Assembly (NCBI GenBank): GCA_020725465.1 | Contig: DYEY01000068.1 | Location: 62,001-126,000, forward strand | Origin: Dethiobacter sp. | GTDB lineage: Bacteria > Bacillota > Dethiobacteria > Dethiobacterales > Dethiobacteraceae | Direction: 5' to 3' | Length of the DNA: 64,000 bases | In this document: one piece after another, positions 34,534 to 44,111 of the stretch | Numbering within the stretch: position 1 is the first letter of the stretch | How the letters are laid out: every line of letters begins with the position of its first letter | The notes under the pieces: model-generated | The model's input: the letters and a program-made list of their open reading frames with translations, nothing else | What the model was told of the DNA's origin: nothing | The model's database searches: none | Translations under genes and position numbers: made by a program

Positions 34534-35999
34534 GAGAAGGCACCTCCGCGGACGGAAATACGGGGCCTGACATGGTTTGGGCCTCTGTTTTGCTCGTAAG
34601 CGAAGGCGACGCGCAGGATGGTGCCTTCGTCGAAGGGTTTCCCGATCAGCTGCAGACCCACCGGCAAGCCGCCTGAGAAGCCGCATGGCATGGAGAGGGC
34701 GGGCAGGCCGGCCAGGTTTACTGCGATGGTGCAGACGTCGTTCATGTACATGGTCAGGGGGTCGGCGATAGCGCCGATCTTAAAGGCTACTCCCGGCGTG
34801 GTGGGTGTGGCGATACAGTGGTAACTGGCAAAAGCACGATGGAAATCCTGCCTGATCAGGGTTCTGACCTTCAGCGCTTTCAGGTAGTAAGCGTCGTAAT
34901 AACCGGAGCTGAGCGAATAAGTGCCCAGCATTATTCGCCGTTTAACCTCGTCCCCGAAGCCCTGGCTCCTGGTTTTTTTATACATGTCAGTGAGATTGGC
35001 GCTTTCAGCGCGCAGGCCGTACTGTACACCGTCGTAGCGGGCCAGGTTGCTGGAGGCCTCGGCGGTGGCCACCAGGTAGTAGGCGGGGATGCCGTAATCG
35101 GTATGGGGCAGTGATATTTCTTCCACCTCAGCGCCCAGGGAGGCCAGCACTTTAAGAGCTCCAAGAACCGCTTCCTTTACCCCCTCTTCTATACCGGCAG
35201 CCAGGTATTCCCGGGGCACACCAATTCTCATGCCTTTCACTTCACCGTCAAGAAAGGTGGTGTAGTCAGGAGCCGGCATGTGGGCGGAAGTGGAATCCCG
35301 CGGGTCGTGTACGGCGATGGCATTTAGCACCAGGGCACAGTCGCGTACATCTTTGGTAAAGGGACCAATCTGGTCCAGGGACGAGGCAAAGGCTACCAGG
35401 CCAAAACGGGATACGCGGCCGTAGGTGGGTTTCAGGCCCACCACTCCGCAGTAAGCGGCAGGCTGCCGGATGGAGCCGCCGGTGTCGGAACCCAGGGCGA
35501 ACATGGCCTCGCCGGCCGCTACCGCCGCGGCCGAGCCGCCGCTTGAGCCACCGGGCACCCGTTCGGGATCCCAGGGGTTGCGCGTAACGAAAAAGCCGGA
35601 GTTTTCCGTGGAAGAGCCCATAGCGAACTCGTCTAAATTGGTCTTGCCCAGCAGTATTGCGCCTGCCTCTCTCAGCAGCTCTGTCACGGCGGCGTCGTAG
35701 GGCGGCACAAAATTGTAAAGTATCCTGGAACCACAGGTGGTAAGAATGCCCCTGGTGCAAATGTTATCTTTGAGGGCCATGGGTATGCCGGCCAGGGGGT
35801 TTAATTTTTCTCCGCTCCGCCGCCTGGCGTCCACGGCGGCAGCAGCGGCCAGTGCCTGTTCTCTGGTAACGGTGATAAAAGCCCTGAGGCGGCCGTCCAC
35901 TTCTTCTATGCCGGTCAGGGCGGCCTGCGTCAGTTCCAGTGCGCTTATTTCTTTTTTTTCAAGCAGAGCCATAGCCAGGTCCACGGTCAGGTCTGTCAC
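34530..35999 (-). CDS. gatA: Aspartyl/glutamyl-tRNA(Asn/Gln) amidotransferase subunit A
   Basis: 489 aa amidase that releases ammonia from glutamine for GatB. The Ser-Ser-Lys catalytic set is visible: Lys in [10 protein letters not shown] (about residue 78), and Ser in [16 protein letters not shown] and [15 protein letters not shown]. Length is normal for the family. Overlaps of 4 nt with gatC and gatB couple translation of the three subunits. Confidence 0.97.
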   Translation of the reverse strand: MTDLTVDLAMALLEKKEISALELTQAALTGIEEVDGRLRAFITVTREQALAAAAAVDARRRSGEKLNPLAGIPMALKDNICTRGILTTCGSRILYNFVPPYDAAVTELLREAGAILLGKTNLDEFAMGSSTENSGFFVTRNPWDPERVPGGSSGGSAAAVAAGEAMFALGSDTGGSIRQPAAYCGVVGLKPTYGRVSRFGLVAFASSLDQIGPFTKDVRDCALVLNAIAVHDPRDSTSAHMPAPDYTTFLDGEVKGMRIGVPREYLAAGIEEGVKEAVLGALKVLASLGAEVEEISLPHTDYGIPAYYLVATAEASSNLARYDGVQYGLRAESANLTDMYKKTRSQGFGDEVKRRIMLGTYSLSSGYYDAYYLKALKVRTLIRQDFHRAFASYHCIATPTTPGVAFKIGAIADPLTMYMNDVCTIAVNLAGLPALSMPCGFSGGLPVGLQLIGKPFDEGTILRVAFAYEQNRGPNHVRPRISVRGGAFS

Positions 36000-36301
36000 T
36001 GGCTTGCCTCCTCCGTTTCAAGCACCGGCGGAACCCGGAACATGCCGCCCTCGGCCCTGGGCGCGTTGGCCAAAACCTCGTCAAGGGGCAGGCAGGTTTT
36101 TTTGATGTCTTCCCGGAACACGTTTTTAAGCGGCAGAACATGGGCGGTGGGCTGAATACCGGAGGTATCCAGGCTGTCCAGCCTGGCGGCGTATTCCAGT
36201 ATGGCGTTAAGCTGGTCCGTGTACAGTCTCATCTCTTCTTCAGTTATCTCAAGCCTGGCCAGCTGCGCCACGTGTGCCACTTCCTCAACGGTTATTTTCA
36301 T
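35996..36301 (-). CDS. gatC: Aspartyl/glutamyl-tRNA(Asn/Gln) amidotransferase subunit C
   Basis: 101 aa. Small subunit stabilising GatA. Typical start [19 protein letters not shown] and the central [21 protein letters not shown]. It overlaps the thioesterase gene upstream by 17 nt and gatA downstream by 4 nt. Confidence 0.95.
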   Translation of the reverse strand: MKITVEEVAHVAQLARLEITEEEMRLYTDQLNAILEYAARLDSLDTSGIQPTAHVLPLKNVFREDIKKTCLPLDEVLANAPRAEGGMFRVPPVLETEEASQ

Positions 36302-36752
36302 CTTTGGCTCCCTCCTCTGGTTCCGGACTTATCGTTCCCACCCGCATGAATTTGGCGGTTGCCAGGGCGGCGATTTCCCCACCCGGCAGCACCGCCTGTG
36401 CTTCCATTATGTATATGTTGCGGCGTTGTTCCTTTTGCCAGGCCGTAAAACGGACGGTTACGCCGGTCGGTATGGGTTTTTTATACCGGATTTCCATTGT
36501 GGCGGTGAAAATGCCGATTCCTCTGGTAGTCAGGTGGCGGGCCATCACCTCGTCTAAGATGGTGGAGGTAATGCCGCCGTGCAAAATACCGTTATATCCC
36601 TGGAAACGGCGTTCAGCACGGAAGTCGGTGTAGTAAAACTCACCTTCGCGGGTGAACTGCAGCTGCAGGCCATAGGGGTTGTCCCCGCCGCAAGCGAAAC
36701 AGTAATTGTCATCAGAAAAATCCACTACGTACCATCCCCTTGGCTGATTCAT
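36285..36752 (-). CDS. PaaI-type hotdog-fold thioesterase
   Basis: 155 aa. Single hotdog domain with YNGILHGGITSTILDEVMA, the usual HGG...D/E active region of PaaI-like acyl-CoA thioesterases. An N-terminal CFACGGDNPYGLQLQF block is common in this subgroup. Substrate unknown. There is no ribosome site: the ATG follows a TATAAT by 6 nt, so the message is probably leaderless. It heads the gatCAB operon; a functional link to tRNA amidation is not evident. Confidence 0.87.
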   Translation of the reverse strand: MNQPRGWYVVDFSDDNYCFACGGDNPYGLQLQFTREGEFYYTDFRAERRFQGYNGILHGGITSTILDEVMARHLTTRGIGIFTATMEIRYKKPIPTGVTVRFTAWQKEQRRNIYIMEAQAVLPGGEIAALATAKFMRVGTISPEPEEGAKDENNR

Positions 36753-36758
36753 GGGCAA

Positions 36759-36787
36759 ATTATACCATAAGCCTGCGCGGGCGGCAA
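36759..36787 (-). promoter_or_regulatory. Sigma-A promoter of the thioesterase-gatCAB operon
   Basis: Minus-strand TTGCCG, 17 bp, then extended -10 TGGTATAAT. Only 6 nt separate the -10 from the ATG, implying transcription starts at or next to the start codon. Confidence 0.8.
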
Positions 36788-36812
36788 CTCTGCCGCCAAA
36801 GATCAGGCGTGC

Positions 36813-36850
36813 AAAGGCAAAGGCCTTCAGGCCGTTTGCCTGAAAGCCTT
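36813..36850 (-). terminator. Terminator after the RidA gene
   Basis: Minus-strand AAGGCTTTCAGGC and GCCTGAAGGCCTT pair over 13 positions with one mismatch around a 5-nt loop, followed by the imperfect T tract TGCCTTTGC. Confidence 0.7.
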
Positions 36851-36871
36851 AACGTCTCCATGTTTATCAGG

Positions 36872-37330
36872 TTATTTAACCTCTGCGATGACTTCCACTT
36901 CCACCGCCGCGTTGAGCGGCAGCTCACTGACACCCACCGCTGAACGGGCATGTTCGCCCTTTGCTCCAAATACAGCCGCCAGCAAGTCGGAGGCGCCGTT
37001 GACCACTTTAGGCTGCATGGTAAAGCCCTCCGCGCTGTTGACAAAACCGGTTACCTTAACGATTCTTTCCACTTTGTCCAGGCTGCCGGTGATACTCTTT
37101 ATGGCACTGAGGCAATTAATGGCACAAATTCTGGCCGCCTCGTAGGCTTCTTCTTCGGTTAAATCTTTGCCCACCTTGCCCGCGTACTTTACAGCTCCCT
37201 GCACAAAGGGGATCTGCCCCGCTGTATAAATGTAATTGCCGGTTTTGACAGCAGGGACGTAAGCCGCCAAGGGCTTGGGGGCCTCCGGAATAATAAGACC
37301 CAATTCCTGCAGCCTTTTCTCATAAGACAT
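36872..37330 (-). CDS. RidA (YjgF/YER057c) family imine deaminase
   Basis: 152 aa. Hydrolyses reactive enamine/imine products of PLP enzymes, protecting other PLP enzymes. Seen: YIYTAGQIPF near the N-terminus, VNGASDLLAAVFG, and HARSAVGVSELPLNAAVEVE with the Arg that binds the substrate carboxylate. Slightly longer than the 125-130 aa of E. coli RidA, as in one common subgroup. The neighbouring ilvBN and several PLP enzymes make the protective role plausible. Confidence 0.92.
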   Translation of the reverse strand: MSYEKRLQELGLIIPEAPKPLAAYVPAVKTGNYIYTAGQIPFVQGAVKYAGKVGKDLTEEEAYEAARICAINCLSAIKSITGSLDKVERIVKVTGFVNSAEGFTMQPKVVNGASDLLAAVFGAKGEHARSAVGVSELPLNAAVEVEVIAEVK

Positions 37331-37420
37331 CTAACTCTACTCCCTCCTTATATTACTGACTACAACAATAACTTTTGCATCCGGCAGGTATCTCATACCA
37401 CCATACAGGCCGGACGGATG

Positions 37421-37678
37421 TTAGCGTGACCCAATCAGTACCAGTGTTACTCCCGCTACCAGCATAGTCATTTTGCGGGGGTCCAGTTGGGAACTGAGGC
37501 CGACGAGGCCGATGGTGCTGACCCCAAGAAAAACAAAGGGGCCGATACTGCCCAGGATGGCGTTGATGCGGACCGACTGTGCCACGTCATTCAGGTAGAA
37601 CATGAGTATTCCTCCTGTCAGGCTCAGTAGCCCGAAAATCACCCTGGCCAGAGACATCATAATTATTTTCGGGTCCAT
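37421..37678 (-). CDS. YqhV family (DUF2619) small membrane protein
   Basis: 85 aa with three hydrophobic segments (about residues 8-28, 40-60 and 68-83). The core VRINAILGSIGPFVFLGVSTIGLVGLS follows Bacillus YqhV, which lies beside the spoIIIA locus. Function unknown. Here it lies between ilvN and ridA, all on the minus strand with short gaps. Confidence 0.8.
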   Translation of the reverse strand: MDPKIIMMSLARVIFGLLSLTGGILMFYLNDVAQSVRINAILGSIGPFVFLGVSTIGLVGLSSQLDPRKMTMLVAGVTLVLIGSR

Positions 37679-37701
37679 TACTATTCCCCCTATTTCGGCT
37701 A

Positions 37702-38205
37702 TTAACCTGTTTCTCCGTTTCTGACCGTCTTGCTTCCCCGCATCAGGGATATCTTGCCGGTCCTGACAATTTCCATGATACCATAAACCTGGAGCAGGGA
37801 TATTATCGCTTCAATTTTGTCTTCGCTCCCGGTAACTTCGGCAATGACGGACTGGTGAGAAATATCAATGATATGGGCACGGAACGAGCTCAGAATCTGC
37901 TGGATTTCCGCCCTGTTGTTGGCGTTAGCCTGAACTTTGATCAGGCACAGTTCGCGGTGCACCGAGGGAAATTCTGAAAGGTTGGAGACCTTAAGGACAT
38001 TTATCAGCTTATAAAGCTGCTTGATGACCTGTTCCAGCATCTCGTTGTCTGCATCCACCTCAACGGTGATACGCGACACAGTCTTGTCCACCGTCGTGCC
38101 CACAGCAAGACTTTCTATGTTAAAACCGCGGCGGGCAAAAAGCCCGGCCACTCTTACCAGTACCCCCGGCGTATTGTCGACAAGCACCGCCAGAACTTTT
38201 CTCAT
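37702..38205 (-). CDS. ilvN: Acetolactate synthase small (regulatory) subunit
   Basis: 167 aa. N-terminal ACT domain (LAVLVDNTPGVLVRVAGLFARRGFNIESLAVG) that binds valine for feedback control, then the small-subunit C-terminal domain. It overlaps ilvB by 4 nt (ATGA), as usual. Confidence 0.95.
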   Translation of the reverse strand: MRKVLAVLVDNTPGVLVRVAGLFARRGFNIESLAVGTTVDKTVSRITVEVDADNEMLEQVIKQLYKLINVLKVSNLSEFPSVHRELCLIKVQANANNRAEIQQILSSFRAHIIDISHQSVIAEVTGSEDKIEAIISLLQVYGIMEIVRTGKISLMRGSKTVRNGETG

Positions 38206-39878
38206 TTAAACGCCCCCCTGATCATCTCGCTGATCTGGGCACTTGGTGGCACCATGGGGAAAACGTTTTCATCGTCTTTCACCCTGAAGTCAATCACCAC
38301 AGGCCCATTTATATCCATCGCCCGGCGTATTGCCGGCGCCACATCGCCCGGTTTCTCCACCAGCAGTCCGTGGGCACCAAAAGCTTCAGCCAGTTTGACA
38401 AAGTTGGGACTCTGGATATCCACCGCGATGTAGCGTCTGCGGCAGAAAAACTCCTGCAACTGCCGCACCAGTCCAAGGTAACCGTTATTGATGATCGCCA
38501 CTTTCACCGGGATATTGTATGCCACGGCCGTGGCCAGCTCCTGTGAGTTCATCAGGAAGCTGCCGTCGCCGGCTATACAAAAAACCAGCTCGTCAGGACG
38601 GCCAAGCTGTGCGCCAAGAGACGCCGGAAAACCGTAGCCCATGGTGCCAAGCCCGCCGGAAGAAGCCAGGGAACGGGGACGGCTGAACCGGTAATACTGG
38701 GCTGTCCACATCTGGTGCTGCCCGACCTCGGTGGTAATAATGGCGTTGCCGCCGGTTTGCTGGTAAATCTGTTCAATTACATACTGTGGAGCGATTTTGC
38801 CGTTTTCATCCTGTTTGTAGCAAAGCGGACCCTGCCGTTTCCAATCTTCAATTTGTGAAAGCCATGCCTCCGTTGCCAGGGGCTCCGCTTTTTTCAGCAG
38901 CTCGCCCAGCACCATCCTGGCATCACCCACTATGGGAATATCAACCCTGATGTTTTTGCCGATTTCCGCCGGGTCGATGTCAATGTGGATAATCTTCTTG
39001 TCCCTGACAAAATCATCCACTTTGCCGGTGACTCTTTCGTCAAAGCGCGCACCGATGGCTATAATCACATCGGCATGGCTCATGCTCATGTTGGCCCAGT
39101 AAGTACCGTGCATGCCCAGCATACCCAGAGACAGGCGGTGATTACCGGGAAAACCGGTCAGGCCCATTAATGTCGTGGTGACCGGAATGTTGGTTTTTTC
39201 TGCAAATTCCAGCAAATATTCATGCCCCCCGGAGAAAACAACACCTCCACCGGCATAAATTACAGGCCTCTGGGCCCGGGCGATGAGTTTCGCTGCCCTG
39301 GCAATCTGTCCCTGGTGACCTGCGTAAGTGGGGTTATAGCCAACCATGGACACTTTTTCGGGGTATACAAATTCAGCCTCCGCTGCCTGAGTATCTTTGG
39401 GCAGGTCAATCAGTACCGGGCCGAACCTGCCGGTGGTGGCAATATGAAAAGCCTCCTTGATGACCCTGGGCAACTGGCGGACATCCTTTACCAGGTAGTT
39501 GTGCTTGGTAACAGGATAAGTAATGCCGGTTATATCCGCTTCCTGAAAAGCATCCGTACCTATCAGGGAGGTGGCTACCTGGCCTGTAAAGAGAACCATC
39601 GGCACCGAATCCATGTAGGCCGTGGCGATGCCGGTTACCAGGTTGGTGGCGCCGGGCCCCGACGTGGCAAAAACAACTCCCGGCTTACCTGTAACACGGG
39701 CATAACCGTCCGCAGCGTGAGCGGCTCCCTGCTCATGGCGGGTAAGAATGTGCCGGATATCCGAGTCATAAAGCTGGTCGTACAGGCTAAGTACAGCACC
39801 GCCCGGATAACCGAAGATGATATCAACGCCCTCTTTCTTCAAAGCTTCAATAACCATTCTGGCACCGCTTATTTTCAT
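38202..39878 (-). CDS. ilvB: Acetolactate synthase large (catalytic) subunit
   Basis: 558 aa TPP enzyme; first common step of branched-chain amino-acid synthesis. Seen: FGYPGGAVLSLYDQL, the activating Glu in ILTRHEQGAAHAADGYAR (about residue 47), and the TPP/Mg motif IAGDGSFLMNSQELATA with the later NNGYLG. A strong promoter and a short attenuator-like leader precede it. No other ilv or leu genes are in the window. Confidence 0.96.
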   Translation of the reverse strand: MKISGARMVIEALKKEGVDIIFGYPGGAVLSLYDQLYDSDIRHILTRHEQGAAHAADGYARVTGKPGVVFATSGPGATNLVTGIATAYMDSVPMVLFTGQVATSLIGTDAFQEADITGITYPVTKHNYLVKDVRQLPRVIKEAFHIATTGRFGPVLIDLPKDTQAAEAEFVYPEKVSMVGYNPTYAGHQGQIARAAKLIARAQRPVIYAGGGVVFSGGHEYLLEFAEKTNIPVTTTLMGLTGFPGNHRLSLGMLGMHGTYWANMSMSHADVIIAIGARFDERVTGKVDDFVRDKKIIHIDIDPAEIGKNIRVDIPIVGDARMVLGELLKKAEPLATEAWLSQIEDWKRQGPLCYKQDENGKIAPQYVIEQIYQQTGGNAIITTEVGQHQMWTAQYYRFSRPRSLASSGGLGTMGYGFPASLGAQLGRPDELVFCIAGDGSFLMNSQELATAVAYNIPVKVAIINNGYLGLVRQLQEFFCRRRYIAVDIQSPNFVKLAEAFGAHGLLVEKPGDVAPAIRRAMDINGPVVIDFRVKDDENVFPMVPPSAQISEMIRGAFK

Positions 39879-39953
39879 TCCCTGTCACCTCTGCTTCTTG
39901 GGTAAACCCTTCAGGAAATTACCGCCACAGCTAATCTTGCCAAAAGAGAATAT

Positions 39954-39993
39954 AAAAAAACCTTAGGCCCACATTTTACAGGAACGTAAGGCT
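39954..39993 (-). promoter_or_regulatory. Attenuator-like terminator in the ilvB leader
   Basis: Minus-strand AGCCTTA and TAAGGTT arms (7 bp with one G-U), an inner TCC/GGG pairing, then seven T. It lies between the ilvB promoter and start, so it can only act as a leader terminator. Predicted transcript start is about 25 nt before the stem. Confidence 0.7.
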
Positions 39994-40027
39994 CTTTTTT
40001 CCCCCGGACACTGCAAATATTGGACTT

Positions 40028-40056
40028 ATTATATACAAGGCGCCTATGGTTGTCAA
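40028..40056 (-). promoter_or_regulatory. Consensus sigma-A promoter of ilvBN
   Basis: Minus-strand TTGACA, 17-bp spacer, TATAAT: a perfect consensus, about 150 bp before ilvB. Confidence 0.92.
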
Positions 40057-40092
40057 TAAAACTAAAACTGTGATGCGATTAACCCGGGGAAC

Positions 40093-40130
40093 AAAAAAGA
40101 ACAGACCGCGCCTTAAAAAGCGGGTCTGTT
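40093..40130 (-). terminator. Terminator after the tetraheme cytochrome gene
   Basis: Minus-strand AACAGACC and GGTCTGTT arms with imperfect inner GC pairing, followed by CTTTTTT. Confidence 0.8.
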
Positions 40131-40169
40131 TCAAACCATCATTTCCGGTTGAAGGCAAAATTGCTGTGG

Positions 40170-40523
40170 TTATTGCTGTTCATGGCAGCTCAGGCAGTTA
40201 TCATAGTTGGCAAACATCCGGTCATGGCCTTCCTTTATGTCGCCATGGCACTTCAGACAATCGGCAAATGCTCCTTCCACTCCGTGAGGGGTGGGGCCCG
40301 GATAAGCATGACAGGCAGAACAATCTTCAAAATTGCCAAACCTGGCATGGGTGCCGGTGATATTGGCATGGCAGGTCAGGCAGTTAGCATACGCTCCCCT
40401 GGTTGAATGCGCAACCGCAGGCCTTTCCTCCGGAACCTGCGGCGTACGATCCATACCCGCGCGCACAAAGAAAGCAAAAGCAGTCATTACTATCACAACT
40501 ACAATCAGATAAATTTTCCTCAA
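40170..40523 (-). CDS. Small membrane-anchored tetraheme cytochrome c
   Basis: 117 aa. One N-terminal hydrophobic segment (about residues 4-20), probably an uncleaved anchor, then four CxxCH heme sites: CLTCH, CSACH, CLKCH and CLSCH, plus spare histidines for distal ligands. It belongs with small multiheme electron carriers of the c3/NapC type. The start is probably TTG at 40523, 7 nt after GGGAGG; an ATG 15 nt upstream lies inside that site's leader. It follows a cytochrome c assembly gene. An electron-transfer role at the outer membrane face is inferred. Confidence 0.88.
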   Translation of the reverse strand: MRKIYLIVVVIVMTAFAFFVRAGMDRTPQVPEERPAVAHSTRGAYANCLTCHANITGTHARFGNFEDCSACHAYPGPTPHGVEGAFADCLKCHGDIKEGHDRMFANYDNCLSCHEQQ

Positions 40524-40628
40524 GTCAAATCCTCCCATGCTTTGTGTGGCCATCCGCTTTGACACAAAGCGAACTTCCCCAATTGTAATTAATTCTCTGC
40601 CCGATTAAATTTACCTGTTTAAATTTTT

Positions 40629-41237
40629 CTATACATATTTAGAGTTTATATGGATGGCCTTTTCAACCCGCCCACGGGTGTACTCGGAAACAAAGGCTAC
40701 GGTCACCAGTAAAAGCAAAAGCGGAAAGATCTTCAGCCACAGGTTATCGGCATGCGCAATAGGGTTTTCAGGGTGCATAACCCGTTCCAGGTTATTCCTT
40801 ATTATATACAAAGCCGCGGCAAAGACAGCGTTGGCAATGGCAGTGAATCTCAGGCCGGTACCACGGACAATCAGCTCTTTGCCGCCCGCCAGGAACAGTA
40901 CGGTAATAGCGGCAATGGTCAGCGGTTCAAGCCAGAACATTCCTCCCCATACCACCTGCATGGAAACCAGGGAAAGCAGTACGGATACTGCCCAGACCAG
41001 CAGGGCGGCGCTGCCCAGTTCCCGGGACCAGAGTCCGATAACGGTTTTTGGCCGGATGAGATAAACAAGGCCAAGCAGGCCGGCACCGTAAAAAGCAAAG
41101 AGCCCGGCGTAGCTAAGGGTCACGTGAAAATACACCAGTTTAAGGGCCTGGCCCAGTGTCTGCTCAGCAGGAGCAAAGACCAGCAGTACGGCGACGAGCA
41201 GTGTGAGCAGCAGCAAAGTCATAGAGTTACTTTTCAC
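40629..41237 (-). CDS. CcmC/CcsA-type cytochrome c assembly membrane protein
   Basis: 202 aa, about six membrane segments. A periplasmic Trp-rich loop reads VVWGGMFWLEP, a variant of the WGxxWxWD heme-handling motif, and histidines occur in KLVYFHVTLSY and ERVMHPENPIAH. It is shorter than full CcsA. The start is GTG with GGGAGGC upstream. It lies 105 bp before the tetraheme cytochrome gene on the same strand, fitting a role in heme delivery to it. The motif is divergent, so precise function is uncertain. Confidence 0.78.
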   Translation of the reverse strand: MKSNSMTLLLLTLLVAVLLVFAPAEQTLGQALKLVYFHVTLSYAGLFAFYGAGLLGLVYLIRPKTVIGLWSRELGSAALLVWAVSVLLSLVSMQVVWGGMFWLEPLTIAAITVLFLAGGKELIVRGTGLRFTAIANAVFAAALYIIRNNLERVMHPENPIAHADNLWLKIFPLLLLLVTVAFVSEYTRGRVEKAIHINSKYV

Positions 41238-41318
41238 AAGGTTGCCTCCCGTTTCAAGATTATACCTATATATTCTACATATAGCATCCGATAACCTGCA
41301 CCCCGGAAAAACGTGCCC

Positions 41319-41337
41319 CCGGAAGGAATCATTCCGG
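41319..41337. repeat. Overlapping palindromes before the DUF2284 gene
   Basis: CCGGAA/TTCCGG arms with an internal GGAATCATTCC palindrome, 46 bp before the DUF2284 start. Possible operator; no regulator is obvious. Confidence 0.35.
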
Positions 41338-41382
41338 CACTGTAGAAAACATCATTATTATTTACTGAAGGGGAGTGGTACA

Positions 41383-42018
41383 ATGGAAAAAATAAAACCC
41401 GGCACCCACGGCAAAAAACTTCAGGACGATCTGGAAAAGTACCGGGCTTTTGCAATGGAACTGGGAGCGTCCGGGGCGGTAATCGTGAAGACCGAAGATA
41501 TCCCGGTGGATGAAACGGTTACCCTGAAGTGCCAGGTGCCGCGCTGCTTCGGCTACGGCGCCTGCGCCCACTGCCCCCCGCACACCCTGAAACCGGCCGA
41601 GTTGCGCGAGCATTTAAAGAAGTTCCGCTGGGCTGTATTTTTCACCGTGGAGGTGCCGCCTGATGTAATTGTAAGGAACAAAGGCACCATCAAAGAAAGG
41701 ATCGCCGCCTACCAGGGCATTTACGAGATAGTCAGCGAGCTGGAGTCGGCCGCCTTTTACGATGGCTACTACCTGTCGTTCGGTTTTGGCGCCGGGTCCT
41801 GCCGCCACACTTTCTGCAGCCAAATGGAAAGCTGCGTGGCCCTGGAGGGGAAAAAATGCCGCTTTGCCCTGCGCGCACGTCCCTCCATGGAAGCGGTGGG
41901 GATCGATGTCTTTAAAATGGCCGCCCAAGTCGGCTTTGACATCTACCCCATCGGCAGCAGCGCCAAAGCCGAAGACGTACCCAAGGGTGTGCTGGCCGGC
42001 ATCGTCATCATCGGCTAA
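41383..42018 (+). CDS. DUF2284 metal-binding protein
   Basis: 211 aa. Cysteine-rich predicted metal- or Fe-S-binding protein. Clusters are CQVPRCFGYGACAHCPP at about residues 51-67 and CRHTFCSQMESCVALEGKKC at about 145-164. The second resembles a ferredoxin-like site. Family function is unknown. The ATG at 41383 follows GAAGGGGAG; the frame is open upstream without a good start. It is a lone plus-strand gene. Confidence 0.85.
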   Translation: MEKIKPGTHGKKLQDDLEKYRAFAMELGASGAVIVKTEDIPVDETVTLKCQVPRCFGYGACAHCPPHTLKPAELREHLKKFRWAVFFTVEVPPDVIVRNKGTIKERIAAYQGIYEIVSELESAAFYDGYYLSFGFGAGSCRHTFCSQMESCVALEGKKCRFALRARPSMEAVGIDVFKMAAQVGFDIYPIGSSAKAEDVPKGVLAGIVIIG

Positions 42019-42097
42019 CCTGTGGGGACAGGTTGTGCCAATTACCCTGTTCTGATATTGAACGCCTATAATTACCAACTAAACAGCCTGACAGAAC

Positions 42098-44107
<2,010 letters not shown>

Positions 44108-44111
44108 TCAC

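Noticed and set aside
33103-34686. Longer GatB, DnaE, fumarase and rubrerythrin proteins from upstream in-frame starts
   Set aside because: In each case the extra N-terminus is unconserved and a proper ribosome site precedes the internal start that matches the family.
39900-40027. T-box riboswitch before ilvB
   Set aside because: The predicted leader has only about 25 nt before the terminator stem; no specifier loop or T-box sequence is present.
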